In this document: positions 43,996 through 51,423 of the stretch, in pieces
Position numbering within the stretch: position 1 is the first letter of the stretch
How the letters are laid out: each line of letters begins with the position of its first letter
Assembly: GCF_007833275.1 (NCBI RefSeq)
Contig: NZ_CP042241.1
Coordinates: forward strand, 868,001-932,000
Reading direction: 5' to 3'
From: Salarchaeum sp. JOR-1
Lineage (GTDB): Archaea; Halobacteriota; Halobacteria; Halobacteriales; Halobacteriaceae
DNA length: 64,000 nucleotides
Program-made: the position numbers and the translations under genes
Notes under the pieces: model-generated
What the model saw: the letters and a program-made list of their open reading frames with translations, nothing else
What the model was told of the DNA's origin: nothing
The model's database searches: none

Positions 43996-45990
43996 TTAGT
44001 TCTCTGCCTGGTCGCGGATCTCTTCGACGATTTCGGGGTTCCGGAGCGTCGAGGTGTCGCCGAGCTCCTCCTCGTTCGCGACGTCCTCCAGGAGGCGACG
44101 CATAATCTTCCCGGAACGCGTCTTCGGGAGCTCGGGCGTGAACACGACGCTCTCGGGCCGCGCGATGGGGCCGATGGCGTCCTCGATGCCCGCGACGATG
44201 TCCTCGCGGAGGTCGTCGTCGCCCTCGTAGCCGTCCTCCGTGATGACGTACGCGTACACGGCTTCGCCCTTGATGTCGTGGTCGCCGCCGACGACGGCGG
44301 CTTCAGCGACGCCCTCGACGCCGACGATGGCGGACTCGATCTCCATCGTCCCCAGCCGGTGGCCGGAGACGTTGATGACGTCGTCGACGCGGCCGAGGAC
44401 GGTGATGTAGCCGTCCTCGTCTATCTTCGCGCCGTCCTCCGGGAAGTACACCCAGTCGTCGGGGTCGTCCGAGTCGGTGTCGGAGTACTCGGCCCAGTAC
44501 TCGTCGATGTAGCGCTCGTCGTTCTTGTAGAGCGTGCGCAACATCCCGGGCCACGGCTTCTGCACCGTGAGGTAGCCCGCGCGGCCGGGCTCGATCTCGT
44601 CGCCGTTCGTGTCGACGATTTCCACGTCGAGACCGGGGAGCGGCGGGCCGGCGCTCCCCGGCTTCATCTGCTTCACGCCGGGGAGCGTGGTTATCATCAT
44701 TCCGCCGGTCTCGGTCTGCCACCACGTGTCGACGATGGGGCAGTTCTCCTTCCCGATGTGCTTGTAGTACCACTTCCACGCGCGGGGGTTGATGGGTTCA
44801 CCCACCGTGCCGAGGAGGCGGAGGCTGGAGAGGTCGTGCTGGTCGGGGAACTCGGAGCCCCACTTCATGAACGACCGAATCGCGGTCGGCGCGGTGTACA
44901 GCTGGGTCGCCTCGTACTCCTCGATGATCTCCCAGAGCCGGTCGCGCTCGGGGTAGTCCGGCGTTCCCTCGTACATCATCGTCGTCGTTCCGAGCGCGAG
45001 CGGGCCGTACACGATGTAGGAGTGGCCGGTGATCCAGCCGATGTCGGCGCTGCAGAAGTAGGTGTCCTCGGGCTTGATGTCGAGGACCGCTTGACTCGTC
45101 CACGCCGCCCACGAGAGGTAGCCGCCCGTGGTGTGTTTCACGCCCTTCGGCTCCCCGGTCGTTCCCGAGGTGTACATCAGGAAGAGCATGTCCTCCGCGT
45201 CGCGCTCGACCGGGTCGACCTCCGCGCCCTCGTTGGCGGCGACCACGTCGTCGTAGTCGCGCTGGGTGTCGGTGAGGTCGTGGCCGAAGCCGTCGTCGCC
45301 GAGGCGGTCGACGACCACCACGTCAGAGACGTCGTGTTCGACGCCGCTCAGTCCCTCGTTCGCCTTGTCGAGGTGGTCGAGCGGGTCGCCGCGGCGGTAG
45401 TAGCCGTCGCACGTCACGAGGTACTCGGAGTCCGCCGCGTTCATCCGGGTGGCGAGCGCGTCGGCGCTGAACCCGGCGAACACGACCGAGTGCGGCGCCC
45501 CGATGCGCGCACACGCCAGCATCGCGATGGGGAGTTCGGGAATCATCGGCATGTAGAGGGTGACGATGTCGCCCTCGCCGACACCCATCTCCCGGAGTCC
45601 GGCCGCGAACTCGTTGACCTCCCGGTGGAGATCCTCGTACGTGTACGTCCGGTTCTCCTCGTCCGTCGGTTCCCCGACCCACTCGATTGCGGCCTCGTCG
45701 CCGCGCTCGTCGAGGTGCCGGTCGAGACAGTTCGCTGAAGCGTTCAGACTGCCGTTCGTGAACCACTCGAAGAATGGCGGGTTCGAGTCGTCCAGCACCT
45801 GGTCGTAGTCGTCGTCCCAGTCGAGGAGGTCGGCGGCCGCCTCCCAGCACTCGGGCCAGTTCTCGTCGAAGTCGTCGTAGATGCCTTCGTCGGAGACGTT
45901 CGCCTGTTCGACGAACGCCTCCGGCGGCTCGAACTCGGCCTGCTCTTCGAGCCGTGCTTCCAGTTCGACATCCGCGTCGTCGCCTGACAT
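43996..45990 (-). CDS. acs: Acetyl-CoA synthetase (Acs1)
   Basis: AMP-forming activation of acetate to acetyl-CoA. The 664-residue protein has intact ANL motifs: A3 YTSGTTGEPKGVKHT, A5 WWQTETGG, A8 NVSGHRLGTMEIESA and the catalytic lysine in KTRSGKIMRR, the usual acetylation site of Acs. TYTYEDLHREVN and HSVVFAGFSADAL are Acs-specific. It leads the operon with DUF4212, ActP, UspA and a small membrane protein. Inverted CGATAAT/ATTATCG repeats flank its TATA region upstream. Confidence 0.96.
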   Translation of the reverse strand: MSGDDADVELEARLEEQAEFEPPEAFVEQANVSDEGIYDDFDENWPECWEAAADLLDWDDDYDQVLDDSNPPFFEWFTNGSLNASANCLDRHLDERGDEAAIEWVGEPTDEENRTYTYEDLHREVNEFAAGLREMGVGEGDIVTLYMPMIPELPIAMLACARIGAPHSVVFAGFSADALATRMNAADSEYLVTCDGYYRRGDPLDHLDKANEGLSGVEHDVSDVVVVDRLGDDGFGHDLTDTQRDYDDVVAANEGAEVDPVERDAEDMLFLMYTSGTTGEPKGVKHTTGGYLSWAAWTSQAVLDIKPEDTYFCSADIGWITGHSYIVYGPLALGTTTMMYEGTPDYPERDRLWEIIEEYEATQLYTAPTAIRSFMKWGSEFPDQHDLSSLRLLGTVGEPINPRAWKWYYKHIGKENCPIVDTWWQTETGGMMITTLPGVKQMKPGSAGPPLPGLDVEIVDTNGDEIEPGRAGYLTVQKPWPGMLRTLYKNDERYIDEYWAEYSDTDSDDPDDWVYFPEDGAKIDEDGYITVLGRVDDVINVSGHRLGTMEIESAIVGVEGVAEAAVVGGDHDIKGEAVYAYVITEDGYEGDDDLREDIVAGIEDAIGPIARPESVVFTPELPKTRSGKIMRRLLEDVANEEELGDTSTLRNPEIVEEIRDQAEN

Positions 45991-46006
45991 GGTGTAGCGT
46001 AATAGT

Positions 46007-46043
46007 CGATAATAGGCATAAAAAGCACCCTCGCTAATTATCG
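46007..46043. promoter_or_regulatory. Inverted CGATAAT/ATTATCG repeats at the acs promoter
   Basis: CGATAAT (46007-46013) and ATTATCG (46037-46043) are perfect arms 30 bases apart centre to centre. CTTTTTATG on the minus strand (about 46017-46025) between them is the likely TATA box of the acs operon. Confidence 0.45.
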
Positions 46044-46074
46044 TAATCCCGCCCGCGAAATCGAAGCCGTCATC

Positions 46075-47751
46075 CTACGCGTCGTCGGTGAACGCGGCCG
46101 TCAGCAACTTTTGCTGGGCCTTGCGCAGGTGGTTGTGGAGCGTCGGCGCCGAGACGTCCATCGCGTCCGCCAACTCCTCCGCCGTGCTCCCGCGCGGCCA
46201 CTCGAAGTAGCCGCCGAAGTACGCCGCGCGGAGGGTGGCGCGCTGTTTCTCCGTCAGGTCTTCCTGAATGGTCTGCCGGAGGTCGGTCGTCTGCGGGCGG
46301 CGCTCCGTCTCGCGTTTCGCGCGGAGTTCCACGCCGCCGAAGCGGTCGGTGACGGCCTCTACGACCCCCCGCACGTCCACGGCCTTCGGGAAGACCGCGG
46401 TGAGGTCGCCGTCGCCGTCAGCGATCGAGAGCGCCTCGACCGCGCCCCCGCGATCCACCACGACGCCGGTCGGCGTATCCGCGGAGACGATGCACTCGAG
46501 GTGCGCGCGGTCGCCGTGGTCGCGGATGAGGCGTACGTCCCGCACCCTGTCGTCTCCGTCCGCGTGCGCGAGGATGTCCTCCACGGACGCGCCGCTCGCG
46601 ATGACGAAACACAGGAGGTCGCCGTCCTCCACGGGCACCAACCCCTCCAGGTCGAACGCGCAGTCCAGCTCGCGCGACGCCGTGACGAAGAACGACCCGT
46701 CGGTGACGCCGAAGGAGAGTTCGACGCCGGTGTCCGCGACGAGCAGGCGCTTGCGCTTGACCGCGGCAGTCGTCCAGCCGATCCGTCGGCCCGCGTCCAC
46801 GAGGAACTCCCGCAGCCCCTCGGTCTCACCGTTTTCGGTGACGGCACAGAGGAGGCCGTGGGGCGTCCCGTTCGACCGTATCGCGCTCGCCGCGACCGTC
46901 CCGTCTCGCCCCCAGCGCTCGGCGTCGAGCGCGCGCTCGGCGAACGCGCCCCGCTCGTCCACGCCGTGGCGATCCAGCAGGCCCGTCTCCCGCACGCTCT
47001 CTCGGAGGGTCGCGCTCGCGGTCTCCGCGTCCACGCCCGCGCACTCCTGGAGGTCGCCGTGCTCGTCGCACGTCCAGACCGCGGGGAACGCCGGTGCGAG
47101 CGCCTCACAGGCCGCGCGATCCACCGCGTCCCGTGTCGACACGTCGTCGAGCGCCGCGCCGAGCCGCCGCGACGCACCCGCGAACGGCACCGCGTCCCCT
47201 GCGACCGTCTGTTCGTCGTCGGTCATCGCGGCCGCTATCTCGCGGTCGGTCGGCTGTTCGATGTACGGTTCGAGGCTGTCGAGGCCCGCCCAGCCACCGG
47301 TCGCGCGCACCACTCGGGGGTCGACGCCGTCGTCGAGGTGGCGGCGCGCGAACCCGCCGCGGAGGTCGCGCGCCGCGGCGTCTGCGAGCCGGTCGCCGTC
47401 GGCGTCGTCCGCGGCCCGAGTCGCGACCTCGGAGACGAGCATCTGGAGGCGGCGCGGCGTCACGTCGAACACGCACTCGTCCGCGCCGACGCTGTTCGCG
47501 TTCACGTACCGCTCGAACTCCCGCGACACGTCGGCGGGCACGTACGCGCGCCTGCCGTCGTTCGGCACGCGCAGGAAGGCGTGCGTCCGGCCGTCGAAAG
47601 ACCGTTCGGTCAGGTGACTCGGCTTCACGTCAGCGAGTTCGCCGGAGCGGAGGCCGACGCGCCCGCAGAGCGCGACGACGAGCGCCTCCCGGTACGTTCG
47701 CGCTGCCCGCGCGACGCGCTCGTACTCCGCCACCGTGAGCGCCCTCGACAT
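46075..47751 (-). CDS. Bat-type HTH-10 regulator fused to a tyrosine-recombinase-like domain
   Basis: A 558-residue protein. Residues 1-170 look like a tyrosine recombinase: R35 in GRVGLRSGELADVK, R131 in ARDLRGGFARRHL, and Y163 in EPYIEQ align with the catalytic Arg I, Arg II and Tyr. The box II histidine is R128 and the second position W154, so cleavage activity is doubtful. The middle (about 200-480) is a sensor region like the bacterio-opsin activator (Bat) family. The end is an HTH-10 domain (LTEKQRATLRAAYFGGYFEW, then AEELADAMDVSAPTLHNHL). Lying between two acs genes, it likely controls acetate genes. Confidence 0.88.
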   Translation of the reverse strand: MSRALTVAEYERVARAARTYREALVVALCGRVGLRSGELADVKPSHLTERSFDGRTHAFLRVPNDGRRAYVPADVSREFERYVNANSVGADECVFDVTPRRLQMLVSEVATRAADDADGDRLADAAARDLRGGFARRHLDDGVDPRVVRATGGWAGLDSLEPYIEQPTDREIAAAMTDDEQTVAGDAVPFAGASRRLGAALDDVSTRDAVDRAACEALAPAFPAVWTCDEHGDLQECAGVDAETASATLRESVRETGLLDRHGVDERGAFAERALDAERWGRDGTVAASAIRSNGTPHGLLCAVTENGETEGLREFLVDAGRRIGWTTAAVKRKRLLVADTGVELSFGVTDGSFFVTASRELDCAFDLEGLVPVEDGDLLCFVIASGASVEDILAHADGDDRVRDVRLIRDHGDRAHLECIVSADTPTGVVVDRGGAVEALSIADGDGDLTAVFPKAVDVRGVVEAVTDRFGGVELRAKRETERRPQTTDLRQTIQEDLTEKQRATLRAAYFGGYFEWPRGSTAEELADAMDVSAPTLHNHLRKAQQKLLTAAFTDDA

Positions 47752-47762
47752 ACTGTTTCGGA
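47750..47762 (-). repeat. TCCGAAACAGTAT repeat at the regulator start codon
   Basis: On the minus strand this 13-mer runs into the regulator's ATG. A perfect second copy lies at 47845-47857, and a GTTTCGGA inverted partner at 47871-47878. Confidence 0.55.
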
Positions 47763-47844
47763 AAACCTCGCTCTTGCGAATAAGTGTTGGGGTCTATACA
47801 GCCCATTACTTCGAAACTAGCTCGAAAGCGGTCGGAATTCCGGA

Positions 47845-47857
47845 ATACTGTTTCGGA
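47845..47857 (-). repeat. Second TCCGAAACAGTAT copy upstream of the regulator
   Basis: Identical over 13 bases to 47750-47762, 95 bases apart. Its GTTTCGGA core (47850-47857) forms an 8-bp inverted repeat with TCCGAAAC at 47871-47878, which overlaps the end of acs2. Confidence 0.55.
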
Positions 47858-47863
47858 CTCCGT

Positions 47864-49807
47864 CTACGATTCCGAAACGCCGTCGACGATGGATTCGAGT
47901 TCGCCGACGATTTCGGGGTTCCGGAGCGCGGACGTGTCCTCGATGTCCTCGCCGTTCGTGATGCGTTCGAGGTACCGCCGCATCAGCTTCCCCGAGCGCG
48001 TCTTCGGGAGGTCGGGCGTGAACACGACCACGTCGGGCGCGGCGAACCGACCGATGGCGTCCGCGACCGCTTCCCGAACGCGCTCGCGGAGCGGATCGGT
48101 CGCGCTCACGTTCTTCCGCGGGCTGACGTACGCGTACAGTGACGTGCCAGCCCCGCCCCCGCCACCGACGACGGCGGCCTCGGCGACGCCCTCGACGCCG
48201 ACGATGGCGGACTCCACCTCCGCGGTTCCGAGGCGGCGGCCCGCGACGTTCAAGAGGTCGCCGCGCCGCCCGAGCAACCGGATGTAGCCCGCCTCGTCGA
48301 CCGTCGCCGTGTCGCCCGTATCGTACGTCCAGCCGCCCCGGGTCGCCGCGTCGCGGAGTGAGTCCGCCATCCCCGGCCACGGCCGCGTCACCGCGAGCAT
48401 CCCGGATTCGTCCGGGTCGACGGGGTCGCCGCGCGCGTCCACCACGTCCGCGTCGACGCCCGGAATCGGCGGGCCCGCCGCGCCCGGCCGCATTCCGTCC
48501 ACCCCGGGAAGCGTCGAGAGGAGGATGCCCCCCGTCTCGGTCTGCCACCACGTGTCCACGATGGGGCACTCCCCGTTCCCGATGTGCTCGTAGTACCACC
48601 ACCACGCCGTCTCGTCGATCGGCTCGCCGACCGTGCCGAGGAGGCGGAGGCTGGAGAGGTCGTGCTTCTCCGGGTACTCCGCGCCCCACTTCATGAAGGA
48701 GTGGATGGCGGTCGGCGCGGTGTAGAACACGTCCACGGCGTTGCGCTCCACGATCTCCCAGATGCGGTTGCGCTCGGGGTGGTCGGGCGCGCCCTCGTAC
48801 ATCACGGTGGTCGCGCCGAGCGCGAGCGGGCCGTACACGATGTAGGAGTGGCCGGTGATCCAGCCCACGTCCGCGCTGCACCAGTGGGTGTCCTCGTGGG
48901 AGAGGTCGAGAACGGTCTCGCTCGTCCACGCGACGTGCGCGAGGTAGCCCCCGGTGGCGTGGCGGACCGCCGTCGGCTCCCCGGTCGTGCCCGACGTGTG
49001 GATGACGAACAGCGCGTCGTCGGCGTCCCGCGGCACTGGGTCGACCTCCGCGCCCGCGTGGTCGGCCACGAGGCTGTCGTAGGCGTGGTCGCCGTCGAGC
49101 GCGCGGCCGTCCCCGAGTCGGTCGACGACGACCTGCTGAACGGACTGCTCCACCGCGAGCGCGGCGTTGTCCGCCTTGCTCTTCAGGTCGTACGCGGTGC
49201 CGCGGCGGTAGTAGCCGTCGCACGTCACCAGCAGGGTGGAGCCGGTCTGTTCGAGGCGGGTCGCCAGCGCGTCCTTCGAGAACCCCGCGAACACCACGGA
49301 GTGTACGGCGCCGATGCGCGCGCAGGCGAGCATCGCGATGGGGAGTTCGGGAACCATCGGGAGGTAGAGCGTCACCACGTCGTCCTCGGCGACGCCGAGG
49401 TCGCGGAGCGCGGCCGCGAACGCGTTCACCTCGCGGTGGAGGTCTTGGTACGTGTACGTCCGCGTCTCCCCGCGCTTTCCCTCCCACTTGATGGCGGCGC
49501 GGTTCTTCCGCCCCGCCTCGACGTGGCGGTCCACGCAGTTCGCCGCGGCGTTCAACCGCCCGCCCGCGAACCAGGTCGCGCGCTCGCCGTCGCGGTCTAA
49601 CACCTCGTCGTAGTCGTCTATCCAGTCGAGGCTGTCGCCCGCGGCCGCCCAACACTCGGGCCAGTTCGCGTCGTACTCGTCGCGCAGCGGGGCCGTGACG
49701 TTCGCGTCCGCCGCGAACGCTTCGGGTGGCGCTACGTCCGCCGGGCGCTCACGCCCGGGTCGTCCATCGTCCATCGTCTCACGTACGGCTTCGGGGCGCG
49801 CGCCCAT
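47864..49807 (-). CDS. Second acetyl-CoA synthetase-like enzyme (Acs2), motif-divergent
   Basis: A 647-residue ANL ligase that aligns with Acs along its length (TYTYQDLHREVN, HSVVFAGFSKDAL, WWQTETGG) and keeps the catalytic lysine in KTRSGKLMRR. Key motifs are altered: A3 reads HTSGTTGEPTAVRHA, with Thr-Ala in place of Lys-Gly, and A8 reads RRGDLLNVAGRRLG rather than RVDDVINVSGHRLG. It may have a different substrate or slower kinetics. Start: ATG 49807, or ATG 49774 (MDDGRPGRER), which is equally plausible. It is upstream of the Bat-like gene on the same strand. Confidence 0.88.
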   Translation of the reverse strand: MGARPEAVRETMDDGRPGRERPADVAPPEAFAADANVTAPLRDEYDANWPECWAAAGDSLDWIDDYDEVLDRDGERATWFAGGRLNAAANCVDRHVEAGRKNRAAIKWEGKRGETRTYTYQDLHREVNAFAAALRDLGVAEDDVVTLYLPMVPELPIAMLACARIGAVHSVVFAGFSKDALATRLEQTGSTLLVTCDGYYRRGTAYDLKSKADNAALAVEQSVQQVVVDRLGDGRALDGDHAYDSLVADHAGAEVDPVPRDADDALFVIHTSGTTGEPTAVRHATGGYLAHVAWTSETVLDLSHEDTHWCSADVGWITGHSYIVYGPLALGATTVMYEGAPDHPERNRIWEIVERNAVDVFYTAPTAIHSFMKWGAEYPEKHDLSSLRLLGTVGEPIDETAWWWYYEHIGNGECPIVDTWWQTETGGILLSTLPGVDGMRPGAAGPPIPGVDADVVDARGDPVDPDESGMLAVTRPWPGMADSLRDAATRGGWTYDTGDTATVDEAGYIRLLGRRGDLLNVAGRRLGTAEVESAIVGVEGVAEAAVVGGGGGAGTSLYAYVSPRKNVSATDPLRERVREAVADAIGRFAAPDVVVFTPDLPKTRSGKLMRRYLERITNGEDIEDTSALRNPEIVGELESIVDGVSES

Positions 49808-49938
49808 AAGAGTCGCCCCGTCGCCGCTACCCGGTCAGTTTAGTGGGAGCTGTCGTATAGCGCCGCTTCCTCGGCCCGCGCTCACTGTACGTCTCACTCG
49901 TCCACAAGATTTGTGTGGCGAGGTGAACGAAACGCGTC

Positions 49939-50454
49939 ATGAACCGACGCGCGTTCGTCGCCAGCGGCCTCGGCGGACTGGCCGCGCTCGCCGGCTGTAC
50001 CTCCTACTTGGACGCCGATGAATAACTCCCGCGTGCATATCGAACGTCGTTCTTTTTCGACGACGAGCATCTCACCACGCTCTCCGTCGATTCGGGCGAT
50101 ATCGTTCCGTCGGCCCAGGCGCTGGTACACGACCCGGACGACGCGCGCGCTGTCTTTCGAGATATCGAGGCGTTCTCGCGGGCGTACTCGCGGTACGTCC
50201 GGATGGACTACGAGGACCGGTTCGTGGGGGTTACCACGCTCAAACTGCCGGCCGACCGAACTGTTTCGGGGGCGCGCTCCCGCCTCGACGGGCGGACGTA
50301 CTCGGTGACGGTCGACATCAAACCGCAGGAGCCCACGAATAGCGAGCCGAACTGGGAGTCCATCGTCGAAACGTGGCTCCTCGGGGAGACCGAGCCACCG
50401 CGACGCACCGAGCTACAGGTAATCGTGAACTCCGGGACGCGGACGACGACGTGA
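49939..50454 (+). pseudogene. Tat lipoprotein gene interrupted by an in-frame TAA
   Basis: The frame from ATG 49939 encodes a Tat signal and lipobox (MNRRAFVASGLGGLAALAGC) and then meets TAA at 50023-50025. The same frame continues without another stop for 142 codons to TGA 50452, giving acidic, protein-like sequence (FFFDDEHLTTLSVDSGDIVP, later RFVGVTTLKLPADRTV). One base change would restore a lipoprotein of about 171 residues. I read this as a recent nonsense mutation, a sequencing error, or two separate small proteins. Family unknown; it would be an exported lipid-anchored protein. Confidence 0.7.
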
Positions 50455-50502
50455 CCACTCGGTGCATCAACGCTTTTGGGTGCGCGCCACCGCGCTTCGA
50501 GT

Positions 50503-51414
50503 ATGCAACCCGGAGACGTCGCCGCCGTCCCCTCCTGCACCGACATCCATTACGTCGACACCGGCATGTACGACACCGCGGAGTACGGCGCGGTCTACGT
50601 CGTGGACGCGGAGCGCCCCGCTATCGTCGACGCCGGCATCGGCACGAACTACGAGCGCATCCTCGACGCGCTCGACGCGGCCGGTATCGCCCGCGAGGAC
50701 GTCGAAGTCATCGCGCCGACGCACGTCCACCTCGACCACGCGGGCGGCGCGGGCCTGCTCGCGGAGGCCTGCCCGAACGCGGACGTGTACGTCCACGAAC
50801 TCGGCGCGCGCCACCTCGTCGACCCGAGCCGGCTCGTCGCGGGCACGAAGAACGCGGTCGGCGACCAGTGGCAGTTCTACGTCGAACCGACGCCCGTCCC
50901 CGAGGAGCGCGTGGTCGAGCTCACGGACGGCGACACGATCGACCTCGGTTCTCGCGCGCTCGACGTGCATCACGCGCCCGGCCACGCCCCCCACCAGGTC
51001 GTGTTCCGCGACGACCGCGACGACGCCGTCTTCGTCGCGGACGCCGCCGGCATCTACGTCCCCGACCGCGACGCCGTCCGGGAGACGAGTCCGCCGCCGA
51101 ACTTCGACCTCGAACAGTGCCTCGACGACGTGTCGATGATTCGCGACCTCGACCCCGACGCACTGCTCTATCCGCACTTCGGGCCGGTCGCGGACGACGT
51201 GGACGACCGACTCGCCGGCTACGCGGACACACTCACGGAGTGGGTCGAGGCGGTCGAGGCGAAGTACGCGGAACTCGGCGACGGGGAGGCGGTACAGGAG
51301 TACTTCGCGGAGAACACGGACATCTCCGCGGTCTGGGGGTCGCGGAAGGCCCGCGAGGAAACCGCGATGAACGTGCGTGGCGTGTTGGGATACCTTAAGA
51401 ACTCCCGGGACTAA
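50503..51414 (+). CDS. MBL-fold hydrolase in an operon with acyl-CoA ligase
   Basis: A 303-residue metallo-beta-lactamase-fold protein. The metal motif is APTHVHLDHAGG (H-x-H-x-D-H), with HHAPGHAPHQVVF and FVADAAG giving further ligands and LYPHFGP the final histidine. It resembles glyoxalase II-like/RNase Z-like thioesterases. The ATG at 50503 (MQPGDVAAVPSCTDIHYVD) matches the first strand. Ten bases separate it from the acyl-CoA ligase gene, so a thioesterase or related role on acyl-CoA substrates is a reasonable guess. Confidence 0.88.
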   Translation: MQPGDVAAVPSCTDIHYVDTGMYDTAEYGAVYVVDAERPAIVDAGIGTNYERILDALDAAGIAREDVEVIAPTHVHLDHAGGAGLLAEACPNADVYVHELGARHLVDPSRLVAGTKNAVGDQWQFYVEPTPVPEERVVELTDGDTIDLGSRALDVHHAPGHAPHQVVFRDDRDDAVFVADAAGIYVPDRDAVRETSPPPNFDLEQCLDDVSMIRDLDPDALLYPHFGPVADDVDDRLAGYADTLTEWVEAVEAKYAELGDGEAVQEYFAENTDISAVWGSRKAREETAMNVRGVLGYLKNSRD

Positions 51415-51423
51415 CCCCATGGT

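Noticed and set aside
49939-50454. Readthrough of TAA as a special amino acid
   Set aside because: Pyrrolysine uses TAG and selenocysteine uses TGA; TAA has no known recoding in haloarchaea. No recoding element is seen after the stop.
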